In this document: positions 18,193-27,969 of the stretch, piece by piece
How positions within the stretch are numbered: the first letter of the stretch is position 1
How the letters are laid out: every line of letters begins with the position of its first letter
Assembly (NCBI GenBank): GCA_016787085.1
Contig: JAEUVJ010000034.1
Coordinates: 120,884-184,883 of the forward strand
Reading direction: 5' to 3'
From: Chitinophagaceae bacterium
GTDB lineage: Bacteria; Bacteroidota; Bacteroidia; Chitinophagales; Chitinophagaceae
DNA length: 64,000 nt
Notes under the pieces: model-generated
Databases searched by the model: none
The model's input: the letters and a program-made list of their open reading frames with translations, nothing else
What the model was told of the DNA's origin: nothing
Program-made: the position numbers and the translations under genes

Positions 18193-18326
18193 AAACCATT
18201 AAAATGGTTTATATCCGTTCGGGTACCATTTTTCTCAACCCACGGTTTAAACCAGCCCACGGTTTAAACCGTGGGCTGGTTGTGGGAATGAAACAGCCCG
18301 ATACATGGAAATGGTTTTAACCATTT
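18193..18326. repeat. Cluster of perfect palindromes (REP-like)
   Basis: Three palindromes lie within 134 bases. AAACCATTAAAATGGTTT is at 18193-18210. A 32-base perfect palindrome is at 18250-18281, centred on GGTTTAAACC with arms containing CCAGCCCAC and GTGGGCTGG. AAATGGTTTTAACCATTT is at 18309-18326. A second copy of CCCACGGTTTAAACC precedes the large palindrome. The layout is that of REP/BIME-type elements. Confidence 0.75.
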
Positions 18327-18344
18327 CCTTTTTATTTTGCACTC

Positions 18345-18797
18345 ATGTACACCCGGCAGGAAATATCACAGATCAGGAAAAAATTCTGGACCAGCTTCGG
18401 GCAATATATGCGCCCCGTCGCAGGCGCTGACGGCGAAAAGAAGAACTGGCTGAATTATAAGACGGGCATCCGCCACATTTATTTCAGGATGGATGCCGGA
18501 ACGAATGCTGCCTCTGTGACTATTGAATTACGGCATACTGATAGTGCATTACGGGTTCATTATTTTGAACAGTTGCTGTCAATGAAAAATGTGCTGGAGC
18601 AAATGACCGGTGAAGCATGGGATTGGCAATTACAGACAACTGATGAAAATGGAAATGTGATCAGCCGTATCAGTAAAATAGTGGAAGGGGTTAATATTTT
18701 TAAAGAAGCGGACTGGCCCCGGATCATTTCATTTCTCAAACCCCGGATGATAGCGCTGGATAAGTTCTGGTCATTGGCGAAGGATATTCTTGAATAA
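18345..18797 (+). CDS. DUF4268-family protein
   Basis: 150 residues matching the DUF4268 pattern: RKKFWTSFGQYM at the start, NWLNYKTGIRHIYFRMDA in the middle, IELRH for the third strand, and FLKPRMIALDKFWSLAKDILE at the end. The family is often found fused to or near nuclease and defence proteins, but this one is a stand-alone domain. Biochemical role unknown. It lies directly after the palindrome cluster. Confidence 0.8.
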   Translation: MYTRQEISQIRKKFWTSFGQYMRPVAGADGEKKNWLNYKTGIRHIYFRMDAGTNAASVTIELRHTDSALRVHYFEQLLSMKNVLEQMTGEAWDWQLQTTDENGNVISRISKIVEGVNIFKEADWPRIISFLKPRMIALDKFWSLAKDILE

Positions 18798-18813
18798 GAT
18801 ATAGGCAGCTTAT

Positions 18814-19761
18814 TCATTGTATCTCTTGCGAAAATGTTACAGGCTGGCGTATATAGTACTTCACGTTCCGGTTGTGACTGACCGAAGGGTCCCATTTTGG
18901 AGAGCTTTTGACTGCTTTTAATGCGATCTCATCCAGGTCAGGATGAAAAGAAGAATATATCTCTGCGTCCGTAACTTTTCCCTCTTCATCTATTATGGCA
19001 CTGATCACGATTACTATTTTATCAGCGCCGGTGATCCTGTATTGATTTGGAAAGTATAATTTACTTAGCAGGTGTTTGCCCCATGCCTCATGTCCGCCTT
19101 TGAATCTCGCAGGCCTGTCCCTGTTGCTGGTATCCGGCTTTAACTTTCCCTCCTCATCAAAGTACTCACGGGTTGTCAAAATACCCTGGTCATATGTTTC
19201 CCTGGCACTTATATTCCCGTTCTTATGATAAAAGGCCCATCGGCCATGCAGTTTTTCATTCTTAGTCCTCCCTGCAGAGGAAGGATTACCGTTGTCAAAC
19301 CATTCTATTTTTACTGCCGTGCCATCATCTTTATAGGCCGATGAATCCTTGGGGTTCCCATTAGGATACCAGCCAAGAGCTGTTCCTGATGGCTGACCGT
19401 TTACATAAAAAACAGAGTCGTGCATCATGCCGCTATTATAATAACGCAGCCATATTCCCTGTTTTTTGCCATTGACATATTTGCCTTCGGCCTGCAGGCG
19501 GCCGTTTGCATGATAATGCCGGAATAACCCCTCTTCGGTTTTGGAACTGCTGTCCCTGTATGCTCCCTGCATCTGGAGTTTTCGCTCCCTGATATAATAG
19601 TCGCTGCGATGCCAAAGGCTGTCTTTAAACTCAATAAGCGAGAAATACCTGGCTAATGACGGATCACATCGCTTCCAGTTGTAATCGTAGAATTTTTCGA
19701 TCTTTTGAGCGTACCCACTGAGGTATGAAAAGCAAGACAGGATAAGGAATGCCTTTTTCAT
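18814..19761 (-). CDS. MORN-variant repeat protein with TonB C-terminal domain
   Basis: 315 residues with a signal peptide (MKKAFLILSCFSYLSGYAQ). Residues about 80-205 hold several MORN_2/YwqK-type repeats, each like G-x-F/W-x-x-Y-(Y/H)-x-N-G-x-(L/M/I). Residues about 230-310 form a TonB C-terminal domain (VVISAIIDEEGKVTDAEIYSSFHPDLDEIALKAVKSSPKW). It is probably periplasmic or envelope-anchored. The combination is common in Bacteroidota; function unproven. Confidence 0.85.
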   Translation of the reverse strand: MKKAFLILSCFSYLSGYAQKIEKFYDYNWKRCDPSLARYFSLIEFKDSLWHRSDYYIRERKLQMQGAYRDSSSKTEEGLFRHYHANGRLQAEGKYVNGKKQGIWLRYYNSGMMHDSVFYVNGQPSGTALGWYPNGNPKDSSAYKDDGTAVKIEWFDNGNPSSAGRTKNEKLHGRWAFYHKNGNISARETYDQGILTTREYFDEEGKLKPDTSNRDRPARFKGGHEAWGKHLLSKLYFPNQYRITGADKIVIVISAIIDEEGKVTDAEIYSSFHPDLDEIALKAVKSSPKWDPSVSHNRNVKYYIRQPVTFSQEIQ

Positions 19762-19875
19762 AAAGCAATATAAAAAGAAATGTACTTCCGGAACAATTGA
19801 TCAGAAGAGAAAATTTCTTGCAGGAGTAAACCCGTTTTGCTTCCCGGATCAGTTGCCGGAATGGCTCGTAATTCA

Positions 19876-19908
19876 TTGCTCATACCTCGCCGCTTTCCCT
19901 TACCTTTG
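19876..19908 (+). promoter_or_regulatory. Probable Bacteroidota-type promoter of lepA
   Basis: TACCTTTG at 19901-19908 matches the TAnnTTTG -7 box of Bacteroidota, 30 bases before the lepA start. TTGC at 19876 could be the -33 element, though the spacing is a few bases longer than typical. Confidence 0.5.
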
Positions 19909-19937
19909 CACGTCCTGAAAACGAGGGAAAAACGTAC

Positions 19938-21731
19938 ATGAAGAATATCCGCAATTTCTGCATCATCGCACATATTGACCACGGCAAATCCACCCTGGCA
20001 GACCGGCTTTTGCAATCCACCAATACCATTAGCGAAAGGGATATGATGGACCAGGTGCTTGACGATATGGACCTGGAAAGGGAAAAGGGCATTACCATTA
20101 AAAGCCATGCCATCCAGATCAACTATAAACACACTGACGGGCAGGAGTATATCCTGAACCTGATAGATACACCCGGTCACGTTGACTTTAGTTATGAAGT
20201 AAGCCGGGCACTGGCTGCCTGCGAGGGCTGTCTCTTGCTGGTGGATGCTACACAGGGCATACAGGCGCAGACCATTTCCAATTTGTACCTCGCTATTGAT
20301 AACGATCTCGAGATCATTCCTATCATCAACAAAATTGATATGGACGGGGCAATGATCGAGGAAGTGAAAGACCAGATCATTGACCTGATCGGATGTAAGC
20401 CGGAAGATATCCTGCTGGCCAGCGGCCGTACCGGTGTTGGTGTGGATGGCATACTCGATGCCATCGTGAAAAGGATACCTGCTCCTAAAGGCGATCCCGC
20501 AGCACCATTGCAGGCGTTGATCTTCGACAGTGTATTCAATTCATTCAGAGGTATCATCGTTTATTATCGTATCCTGAATGGTGCTATCAAAAAAGGCGAC
20601 AAAGTAAAGTTTGTTTCAACAGGGCAGGAATATGGTGCGGATGAGGTAGGGATACTGAAATTGAAAATGACGGAAAAGCCTGAAGTGAGGACGGGTGATG
20701 TGGGTTATATCATTACAGGTATCAAAAATGCAAAAGAGGTAAAAGTAGGGGATACGATCACGGTAGCCTCTAACCCTGACCCGCAGATGATCCAGGGTTT
20801 TGAAGAAGTAAAACCCATGGTATTTGCTGGTATCTTCCCGGTGGATACGGACCAGTTCGAGGAGTTGAGGGAGTGCATGGACAAACTACAGTTGAACGAT
20901 GCGTCACTGACCTATGAACTGGAAACCTCGCAGGCTCTTGGTTTTGGTTTTCGTTGCGGGTTCCTTGGTTTGCTGCACATGGAGATCATCCAGGAGCGCC
21001 TGGAAAGAGAGTTCAATCAGACGGTGATCACCACGGTTCCCAACGTAAGCTTTATCGCTTACACTACGAAAGGAGAGAAGGTGATAGTAAATAATCCTAC
21101 AGAGTTTCCTGATCCTGTAAAAACCGACAGGATAGAAGAGCCTTTTATCAAAGCGCAGATCATTACCAAGCCGGAATATATAGGCAATATCATGACGCTT
21201 TGCCTGGGCAAACGTGGCATATTGGTCAATCAAAGCTACCTGACACAGACAAGAGTGGAGCTGATCTTTGAAATGCCATTAACGGAAATTGTATTTGACT
21301 TCTACGATAAGCTGAAATCCCAGACACGGGGGTACGCCTCTTTTGATTATCATCCTATAGGCTATCGTGATGCTGACATTGTAAAAATGGATATCCTGCT
21401 GAATAGTGACAAAGTGGATGCATTGAGTGCATTGATCCACCGGAGCAGGGCGCAGGAGTTTGGAAGAAAACTTTGCGAAAAGCTGAAAGAATTGTTACCC
21501 CGTCAGCAATTCCAGATCGCTATCCAGGCAGCTATCGGCGCTAAAGTGGTGGCCAGGGAAAACATCTCTGCCATGCGTAAAGATGTTACTGCTAAATGTT
21601 ATGGCGGTGATATCAGCCGTAAGCGTAAACTGTTGGAGAAACAGAAAGAAGGTAAGAAGCGTATGCGGCAGATCGGAAACGTGGAAGTCCCGCAGGAAGC
21701 ATTCCTCGCTGTATTGAAACTCGACGATTAA
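19938..21731 (+). CDS. lepA: Elongation factor 4 (LepA), ribosome back-translocating GTPase
   Basis: 597 residues, the normal LepA length. The G domain has AHIDHGKST (P-loop), a DTPGHVDF G3 box and INKIDMD (NKxD). The LepA C-terminal domain follows, ending with the basic tail [33 protein letters not shown]. It acts on stalled ribosomes at the membrane. The gene is monocistronic, with its own promoter and a long bidirectional terminator. Highly confident. Confidence 0.98.
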   Translation: MKNIRNFCIIAHIDHGKSTLADRLLQSTNTISERDMMDQVLDDMDLEREKGITIKSHAIQINYKHTDGQEYILNLIDTPGHVDFSYEVSRALAACEGCLLLVDATQGIQAQTISNLYLAIDNDLEIIPIINKIDMDGAMIEEVKDQIIDLIGCKPEDILLASGRTGVGVDGILDAIVKRIPAPKGDPAAPLQALIFDSVFNSFRGIIVYYRILNGAIKKGDKVKFVSTGQEYGADEVGILKLKMTEKPEVRTGDVGYIITGIKNAKEVKVGDTITVASNPDPQMIQGFEEVKPMVFAGIFPVDTDQFEELRECMDKLQLNDASLTYELETSQALGFGFRCGFLGLLHMEIIQERLEREFNQTVITTVPNVSFIAYTTKGEKVIVNNPTEFPDPVKTDRIEEPFIKAQIITKPEYIGNIMTLCLGKRGILVNQSYLTQTRVELIFEMPLTEIVFDFYDKLKSQTRGYASFDYHPIGYRDADIVKMDILLNSDKVDALSALIHRSRAQEFGRKLCEKLKELLPRQQFQIAIQAAIGAKVVARENISAMRKDVTAKCYGGDISRKRKLLEKQKEGKKRMRQIGNVEVPQEAFLAVLKLDD

Positions 21732-21743
21732 AAACATAAAGAC

Positions 21744-21788
21744 AAACAAAAGGCGCAAAGAAAATGATTTTCTTTGCGCCTTTTGTTT
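21744..21788. terminator. Bidirectional terminator between lepA and the convergent gene
   Basis: The arms are 21 bases each (21744-21764 and 21768-21788) and pair perfectly around the loop TGA. The core is AGGCGCAAAG/CTTTGCGCCT, and the outer A/T runs supply the U tract in both directions. Confidence 0.9.
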
Positions 21789-21815
21789 AATTCACTTTTA
21801 TGAACAGTACGGGAA

Positions 21816-22856
21816 TCAGTTATCGTAATTGATCTGCCTTTTTTCCTTCTCTTTATTCTTGTTGGATTTATCATCCAGCTTTTTCTCATTTTTATTTCCT
21901 TTCAGGTCCAGTATCGGGTCGCCCATAGGTGGTTTACCGAGATAGGCATCGGCACCCGACATGTCTATTTTAAAATCGAAAGCCTTGTCAACATGCACCC
22001 ATTTGCCGTTCTCCCATTTGAACGCTTCGTTGTCGCCATCCGGTATATAGGTCCATTTATGTTCGGGCTCATTGGCTTCTGATATCAGGTGGTCAACCAA
22101 TATTACGTTCAGATCGGGAATATAATTCGCCAGCACACGGGCCTCTTTCTTAAATTCAAGGCTAAAGCGGTACTTTGATTTTTGCCTGATGCTATCCTGT
22201 TCATAACTGAAGTAAGGGCCGCCGAAAACCGGCTCATTCTTTTGATCAAATGTGAGCACTTCTATCCATTTCTTACTGCTCATCGCATTATTATTATCAA
22301 ATCCGAACAGTGTATAGTAATTCTTTCCGTTATGCTGCGTTTTGACAATGTTGTAATACACTGCCCCGATCCAATTCTTTCTGCCACGTACGGAATCGTC
22401 AGCATTCTCTATAAAAGGAGACACATCATGCAGCCCGGTCAGTTTCAGAGAACCGTCTTTTGTCCTCATTTGAATAGCACCTCGTTTAAGCGACCAGTAT
22501 TCATTGATCTGAAGATTCCAGGTAAAGATGCGGAACGCACTGTCCGGGGCATATAGTTTTGATATCCCGAAAACGGAATCAAAAGGATAATAGAAAGAAT
22601 TCTTTGCCTGTAAGGTTCTCACCAGTGTCCTGGTGAAAATGCTGTCAGAATACATACGGTCTTCCGTCAGTGAATCAGTGATCATGTAACGGGCAAAATC
22701 CCTTAAAGAGTCTTCCTTTGCTTTCAGTTTTTTGAGGTCAGCCGGGGCAATGGTTTGTGAAAAGACGTCAATAGCGAGGAGAAAAGCTATTGCAGTAACT
22801 ATATAATACTTTGATGCGGGTATTTTCACAGAAATTGATCGTTTGGGTTTGTTCAT
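21816..22856 (-). CDS. Conserved hypothetical exported protein
   Basis: About 346 residues from the ATG at 22856. One hydrophobic N-terminal segment (KYYIVTAIAFLLAIDVFSQ) is a signal peptide. The mature part contains WIGAVYYNIVKTQHNGKNYYTLFGFDNNN and a C-terminal KNEKKLDDKSNKNKEKEKR charged tail. I recognise no named domain. It is the last gene of the minus-strand run that starts with the dihydroorotase gene, but the 91-base gap before it leaves its operon membership open. It could be an envelope protein. Confidence 0.7.
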   Translation of the reverse strand: MNKPKRSISVKIPASKYYIVTAIAFLLAIDVFSQTIAPADLKKLKAKEDSLRDFARYMITDSLTEDRMYSDSIFTRTLVRTLQAKNSFYYPFDSVFGISKLYAPDSAFRIFTWNLQINEYWSLKRGAIQMRTKDGSLKLTGLHDVSPFIENADDSVRGRKNWIGAVYYNIVKTQHNGKNYYTLFGFDNNNAMSSKKWIEVLTFDQKNEPVFGGPYFSYEQDSIRQKSKYRFSLEFKKEARVLANYIPDLNVILVDHLISEANEPEHKWTYIPDGDNEAFKWENGKWVHVDKAFDFKIDMSGADAYLGKPPMGDPILDLKGNKNEKKLDDKSNKNKEKEKRQINYDN

Positions 22857-22947
22857 GCAAAAATAGGTCATGATTCTGACGTTTGGCCGGGCTTGTTGGT
22901 TGCGGGCAGGGAGAGAACGTCAAAAAGATGGTAAAATTTCGTAAAGA

Positions 22948-24198
22948 TTATAAAGCTTTTGCAAAATCGGCCAGCGAATCAAAGATCATGTCAATATCCG
23001 GGTGGGGCCATTGCATATTCTTCGTGGTAGTGCGTACAAAAACTGTGTAAATACCCGCATTGCGGCCAAACCGCATATCGCTGATATTATTCCCCACGAT
23101 CACTGACCGGGAAAGGTCTATCCCCGGAAAATCGGCCTGGGCCCTGAATGCCATCCCCGGGTTGGGCTTCCTGTCAGGATGGAACCGGTCATCTGCCGTG
23201 CAATAATAGATACCTGTGATCTTTCCTCCTGACCTGCTTATGCCTTCATTCATTTTATGGTGAATGGATTGCAACGAATCCTCTGTCATCAAACCACGGC
23301 CTACACCCCGCTGGTTCGTGACGACCACAATGTATTTGAAATGCGACGTAAGCTTTTTAAAAAGATCGGGGGCGCCTTCCATAAAGATGAACTCATCCGG
23401 GGTAAAGATGTAACTGCCGTCTTTGTCCACATTGATCACGCCATCCCTGTCAAGAAAAAGCGTCCAGTTGTCGTCTATGCCATTCAGATCAAGGGGCGGG
23501 TGGCTAAGTTCTGTCTGCGCCCTGTTATAATCTTCCGGGATACCGATATCAATAAAATAGCCGTCATCGGCCAGGCCATAAAACTTTCTTTGCGCATGCC
23601 ATTTTTCCAGGTAGTCTTTCTCGAAAGAAAACTTTGGAGGGAAATATTCAGAAAGAAAACTTTGTACATCCAGTATGTAAATACCGCCGTTGATGAGCCC
23701 TTTAGTATAGAACTGTTTTTCCTTAAAGCTCCGGATGATATTATTCTCATCCGTTTCTACTACACCGTACCGGTCAAAGTCTTTCATAGGTTTTAAAGAC
23801 AATGTGCAGTGTGAGCCCTGCTGTATATGAAAAGGAAAAAGCCGGTCACCGTCCATTTTAAAAATGGTGTCGCCATTGGCGATCAGTACATTTTTCTCCG
23901 TAGCATTTTTACAGGCCAGGAATATGGCGCCGCCTGTTCCCATAGGTTCATCCTCGATCACGCAACTGTAGCGGAGGGTGGCAAACTGTGCGGCGAGATA
24001 TTCTTCGATCACTTCGTGTTTATATCCCAGCGAAAAAATGAATTTCTCTATGCCCTGGCTGCGCAGGTAATTGATCACATAAAACAGAAAAGGTCTTCCC
24101 GCCACGGGAGCCATACATTTAGGGAGGTCCGGAACGGCGTCACGCAGTCTTGTTCCCAATCCGCCGGCTAATATTATCGCTTCTTTGATCAAGTTCAA
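22948..24198 (-). CDS. Bifunctional heptose-1-P guanylyltransferase / heptose bisphosphate phosphatase (HddC-GmhB fusion)
   Basis: 416 residues with two enzymes in one chain. Residues 1 to about 230 form a sugar-nucleotidyltransferase domain (AIILAGGLGTRLRDAVPDLPKCMAPV with the GGxGTR loop and LIANGDTIF). Residues about 240-416 form a HAD-IIIA phosphatase with LFLDRDGVINVDKDGSY (DxD nucleophile), VVTNQRGVGRG and VGNNISDMRFGRNAG. Together they correspond to HddC (GTP plus heptose-1-P to GDP-heptose) and GmhB (removal of the 7-phosphate). It follows gmhA by 14 bases. The order GmhA, HddA, GmhB, HddC completes the GDP-D-glycero-alpha-D-manno-heptose route. Confidence 0.88.
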   Translation of the reverse strand: MNLIKEAIILAGGLGTRLRDAVPDLPKCMAPVAGRPFLFYVINYLRSQGIEKFIFSLGYKHEVIEEYLAAQFATLRYSCVIEDEPMGTGGAIFLACKNATEKNVLIANGDTIFKMDGDRLFPFHIQQGSHCTLSLKPMKDFDRYGVVETDENNIIRSFKEKQFYTKGLINGGIYILDVQSFLSEYFPPKFSFEKDYLEKWHAQRKFYGLADDGYFIDIGIPEDYNRAQTELSHPPLDLNGIDDNWTLFLDRDGVINVDKDGSYIFTPDEFIFMEGAPDLFKKLTSHFKYIVVVTNQRGVGRGLMTEDSLQSIHHKMNEGISRSGGKITGIYYCTADDRFHPDRKPNPGMAFRAQADFPGIDLSRSVIVGNNISDMRFGRNAGIYTVFVRTTTKNMQWPHPDIDMIFDSLADFAKAL

Positions 24199-24212
24199 TG
24201 AGATTCTTACTG

Positions 24213-24785
24213 TCAGTTAAAAAACTTTTCTTCCACGACCTGACAAATGATGTGGCCGGCCATGATATGACTTTCCTGTATGCGGGGCGTATCGGAAGAA
24301 GGGATATTAATGAGATAATCGCTCAGGCTCTTTATAGCACCGCCTGTGATGCCGGTAAAACCCACCGTAACCATCCCTTTTGCTTTGGCTGTTTCAAATG
24401 CCCGGACAATATTGGCAGAATTGCCGGAGGTGGAAAGCCCGATCAGGATATCTCCCTTTTCACCGATGCCATCAATAATGCGGGAATAAATGACATCAAA
24501 ACCATAATCATTCCCCACTGCAGTGATATAAGAAGTATTACAATGCAATGCCTCCGCGGGCAGCGCTTTCCTGTCCTTATAAAAACGGCCGGAAAATTCG
24601 GCAGCGAGGTGTTGTGCATCAGCAGCGCTTCCTCCATTGCCACAAAAATAAACCCGGTTGCCATTTTTGAAAGCCGCAACGATCACATTTGTTATATTCT
24701 CTATGGTCTGTAACAGTTCATCATTCTGCAACAACTGTTGCTTTACATGAATGGATGCCGAGATGATTTCTTTGATCTTATTCAT
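24213..24785 (-). CDS. gmhA: Phosphoheptose isomerase, SIS domain
   Basis: About 190 residues. The SIS fold shows VYFCGNGGSAADAQHLAAEFSGRF, GLSTSGNSANIVRAFETAKAKGM and the C-terminal QESHIMAGHIICQVVEEKFF, all typical of GmhA. It converts sedoheptulose 7-phosphate to glycero-manno-heptose 7-phosphate. The ATG at 24785 is preferred: it has an AAGGA ribosome-binding sequence just upstream, whereas the longer reading starts with TTG inside the hddA tail. Confidence 0.93.
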   Translation of the reverse strand: MNKIKEIISASIHVKQQLLQNDELLQTIENITNVIVAAFKNGNRVYFCGNGGSAADAQHLAAEFSGRFYKDRKALPAEALHCNTSYITAVGNDYGFDVIYSRIIDGIGEKGDILIGLSTSGNSANIVRAFETAKAKGMVTVGFTGITGGAIKSLSDYLINIPSSDTPRIQESHIMAGHIICQVVEEKFFN

Positions 24786-24809
24786 AGTCCTTAACGATAA
24801 ATTCAACAA

Positions 24810-25832
24810 TCAGATCGTCCAGGTGGTTAGCCCCTGTTCCGTGAACTTATACCTCCTGTATCTTCCTCCAAACCTTTCCAGGCTTTTTATCACACTATAC
24901 TTTGTATTGACAGGACAATAAAAGATCATAAACCCGCCACCACCGGCGCCGGAGATCTTACCGCCGGTAGCGCCTGCTTTTTTGGCTGTTTCATATATCT
25001 CTTCCATCAGCGGGTTACTGATGCCTTCTGCCATTTGCCTTTTTTGCTGAAAACCGAAATCCAGCACTTCACCTATTTCATGCAATTTACCTTTCAGGAG
25101 TGCTTCTTTCATCAGCCTGGCCTGTTCTTTTAGCTGATGCATGGCCTCTATCGAGCTTCCCTTTTTCTCCACCACATTCTTGCTTTGCTTTTTAATGATC
25201 TCTGCTGATTCCCGGCTGGTAGAAGTATAATAGAGCAGCAGGTTGTTTTCCAATTCAAATAAATATTGCTGTTTGATCCGCAAAGGGTTCACGATCACTT
25301 TATCATCACCATAAAACTCCATGAAATTCACTCCGCCAAATGTAGCCGCATACTGATCCTGTTTACCGCCTGCCAGTTTCAGATCGTTCCTTTCGATCTC
25401 ATAGGCGTAGTGCGCCATATCATATTCGCCCAAGGGCAGACGAAGCATTTCAGTAAATGCACCGATAATGGCCACTACAAGAGTGGACGAAGTGCCTAAG
25501 CCGGAACCTGCCGGTGCATCCACATAAGTGGCCAGCCTGAAACCCTGTTGCGCTATTCCATAATCTTTCTGTATCCGGTTATAGATGCCTTTCAGCAGGT
25601 CGAGCCGGCCATCCAGGGGTAGCGTTTTACTCCAGTCATACTCTAACTCCTCGCCGCGGTCAAGCGCCTGCAGGATGATCTTATTTTCTGTGAGAGGTTC
25701 AATGGTGGCATTCGCATATAATGAAATGGTGGCATTCAATATAGCACCGCCGTAAAGGTCGCTGTAGGGACTTACATCCGTACCGCCACCGGCTAAACCG
25801 ATCCTGAGAGGTGCTTTGCTTCGATAGATCAT
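24810..25832 (-). CDS. hddA: D-glycero-alpha-D-manno-heptose 7-phosphate kinase, GHMP family
   Basis: 340 residues with the GHMP kinase layout: an N-terminal APLRIGLAGGGTDVSPYSDLYGG, the ATP loop PAGSGLGTSSTLVVA at about residue 107, and C-terminal GGKISGAGGGGFMIFYC. The start and loop sequences match HddA-type heptose kinases. It phosphorylates heptose 7-phosphate at C1. It overlaps the gmhA region and sits just ahead of it in the operon. Confidence 0.92.
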   Translation of the reverse strand: MIYRSKAPLRIGLAGGGTDVSPYSDLYGGAILNATISLYANATIEPLTENKIILQALDRGEELEYDWSKTLPLDGRLDLLKGIYNRIQKDYGIAQQGFRLATYVDAPAGSGLGTSSTLVVAIIGAFTEMLRLPLGEYDMAHYAYEIERNDLKLAGGKQDQYAATFGGVNFMEFYGDDKVIVNPLRIKQQYLFELENNLLLYYTSTSRESAEIIKKQSKNVVEKKGSSIEAMHQLKEQARLMKEALLKGKLHEIGEVLDFGFQQKRQMAEGISNPLMEEIYETAKKAGATGGKISGAGGGGFMIFYCPVNTKYSVIKSLERFGGRYRRYKFTEQGLTTWTI

Positions 25833-25905
25833 TACCGTTGATTATGCTGGTGATGCTGATTGATTATATCAGCATTTGGATAAACTTTTATCCTGCTTCA
25901 GGCAT

Positions 25906-27024
25906 CTATTCAGCAAGTGTTTGAATAGTGCCAACAAGACTGCTCCAGCTATACTTTTGTTTTTCGCTGCGAAGATGAGGAATAAAATAGTCTTCTCCTA
26001 ATTGGTAGAAACGGATAATGCCATCTGCAATAGCGGCCGGGTCAGGCTCAACCACCAGGCCCACTTTATTATCCGGTACCAGTGACGGAAGCCCGCCGAC
26101 ATTGGTAACGATCATGGGCTTTTCAAAATGATAGGCTAGGGGAGTGACCCCGCTTTGTGTAGCATTCCGGTAAGGCTGTACTACCGCATCCGCCGCACAG
26201 AGATAATATTTCACTTCACTATCCGGGATAAAATCAGTGCGCAATATCAACTGACTGCTGATGCCAAGCTTTTCGATCTGCTCACGATAAGGTTTTTCTT
26301 CTTCATAAAATTCGCCGGCAACGAGCAGTTTGATATCCTGGCCCTTCAGGTGGGTCATGGCTTCAAACAATATGTCAAGCCCTTTATATTTCCGGATAAA
26401 GCCAAAGAACAAAATGATCTTTTCACTCTCAGGCAAGCCAAGATGCTTTCTTGCGTCCCCTTTTGAAATACGGTCACCAAATGTATCATACAATGGGTGG
26501 TGAACCAACTGTGCAGATTTCCCGGCCTCAAACTTTCGCAGATCATTCATCACTTTCTCACTCATGGTCACAAAAGCATCGCAGCTTTTGAGGAAGTACC
26601 GGGTAAACGGAGTATCGCCCGGTCTTTTCTCATGCGGGATCACATTGTCGGCAATACAAACGATCTTTGTGTGTTTATTCTTTCGTACTCTCCGTAGTAT
26701 GGTTCCCAGCGCCGGGCCCATGAAAGGCAACCAGAACCGCACAACAAGTATATCAGGTCTTTCTCTTTTTAACCGGTTACCGACTTTTATCCAGTTAAAC
26801 GGATTGATAGAATTAATGACCGTATGGATCACGATGCCTTCAGGCGCCGGTTCATCCGTATACTGTGTTTTGCCCGGGAATAAGAAGGAAGGATATTGCA
26901 GGGAAAAAGAATAAATGGAACAATCGTATCCCGCCTGGATAAATTCCTTTGCCAACCTTTGATTGAAAGTCGCTAATCCTCCCCGCAGCGGGTGTGCAGG
27001 TCCTATAATGACGACTTTAGCCAT
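25906..27024 (-). CDS. Glycosyltransferase family 4
   Basis: 372 residues with the GT-B fold. The N-terminal half starts VVIIGPAHPLRGGLATFNQRLAKE; the C-terminal half has ILFFGFIRKYKGLDILFEAM and the donor-binding region PYRNATQSGVTPLAYHFEKPMIVTNVGGLPSLV with the E-x7-E-like site. It should act at the inner membrane or cytosol in a surface-glycan pathway. It starts within the stop of the GT2 gene (TAATG overlap), so the two are coupled. The donor may be the GDP-heptose made by the next genes, which is inference from gene order. Confidence 0.9.
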   Translation of the reverse strand: MAKVVIIGPAHPLRGGLATFNQRLAKEFIQAGYDCSIYSFSLQYPSFLFPGKTQYTDEPAPEGIVIHTVINSINPFNWIKVGNRLKRERPDILVVRFWLPFMGPALGTILRRVRKNKHTKIVCIADNVIPHEKRPGDTPFTRYFLKSCDAFVTMSEKVMNDLRKFEAGKSAQLVHHPLYDTFGDRISKGDARKHLGLPESEKIILFFGFIRKYKGLDILFEAMTHLKGQDIKLLVAGEFYEEEKPYREQIEKLGISSQLILRTDFIPDSEVKYYLCAADAVVQPYRNATQSGVTPLAYHFEKPMIVTNVGGLPSLVPDNKVGLVVEPDPAAIADGIIRFYQLGEDYFIPHLRSEKQKYSWSSLVGTIQTLAE

Positions 27025-27968
27025 TACAAACCCGTTTTTTCTTCGATGAGGTAAGAGTTGCGTGTGGCCGAATTACGGGAAACAAGTTCGCCGATAAACC
27101 CGGCAAGGAATAGTTGCATACCGACGATCAATGTTGTTAATGCCAGGTAGAAATCGGGCCGGTTGGTCAGCGCAAAAGTGAGCGGACTGAGTAACTTGGA
27201 AATGATCAGGTATGAGGAGATACCCAAACCCACGAGAAAGAATATACTTCCCCACAATCCAAAGAAATGCATGGGCCGTTTGGAGAACTTGCTTACGAAT
27301 GTGATCGAGATCAGGTCGAGGAAACCATTGACAAATCTTCGCAGACCGAACTTGGATACGCCATATTTCCTGGCACGGTGCTCCACCGGTTTCTCAGTGA
27401 TCTTTTTAAAACCAGCCCATTTCGCCAGCACGGGTATATAGCGGTGCATCTCTCCGTATACTTCTATGCTTTTGACCACCTTGTTCCGATAGGCCTTTAA
27501 TCCACAGTTGAAATCATGCAGTTTGATGCCAGACACCTTCCTCGTAACTGCATTAAAGAATTTGGAAGGGATATTCTTGGTAAGTGTATTATCGTAGCGT
27601 TTCTTCTTCCATCCGCTGACAAGATCATAGCCATCCTGTACGATCATTTTTCTTAATTCGGGTATCTCATCAGGGCTGTCCTGCAGATCAGCATCCATGG
27701 TGATCACCACATCACCTTGTGCCGCCCGGAAAGCTTCATTCAATGCAGCCGATTTTCCATAATTGCGCTGGAATTTGATCCCTTTGATATTCGGGTTCTT
27801 TCTGCGCAGCTCCTCTATCACATTCCAGGAAGTATCCGTACTGCCGTCATCCACAAATATCACTTCGTAAGAATAATTGTGCTCTTTCATTACCTTTTCT
27901 ATCCAGGCGGACAGTTCAGGCAGTGATTCGGCTTCATTCAATAAGGGTATGACAAGGGATATATCCAT
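27024..27968 (-). CDS. Glycosyltransferase family 2 (polyprenyl-phosphate glycosyltransferase-like)
   Basis: 314 residues. The GT-A catalytic domain (about 1-220) has DISLVIPLLNEAESLP, FVDDGSTDTSW, MDADLQDSP (the DxD), and GLKAYR. Two C-terminal hydrophobic helices (FFGLWGSIFFLVGLGISSYL, LALTTLIVGMQLFLAGFIGE) anchor it to the membrane. This layout is that of DPM1/ArnC/GtrB-type enzymes, which load a sugar onto undecaprenyl phosphate. It is coupled to the GT4 gene and one base downstream of DUF4199. Confidence 0.92.
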   Translation of the reverse strand: MDISLVIPLLNEAESLPELSAWIEKVMKEHNYSYEVIFVDDGSTDTSWNVIEELRRKNPNIKGIKFQRNYGKSAALNEAFRAAQGDVVITMDADLQDSPDEIPELRKMIVQDGYDLVSGWKKKRYDNTLTKNIPSKFFNAVTRKVSGIKLHDFNCGLKAYRNKVVKSIEVYGEMHRYIPVLAKWAGFKKITEKPVEHRARKYGVSKFGLRRFVNGFLDLISITFVSKFSKRPMHFFGLWGSIFFLVGLGISSYLIISKLLSPLTFALTNRPDFYLALTTLIVGMQLFLAGFIGELVSRNSATRNSYLIEEKTGL

Positions 27969-27969
27969 T

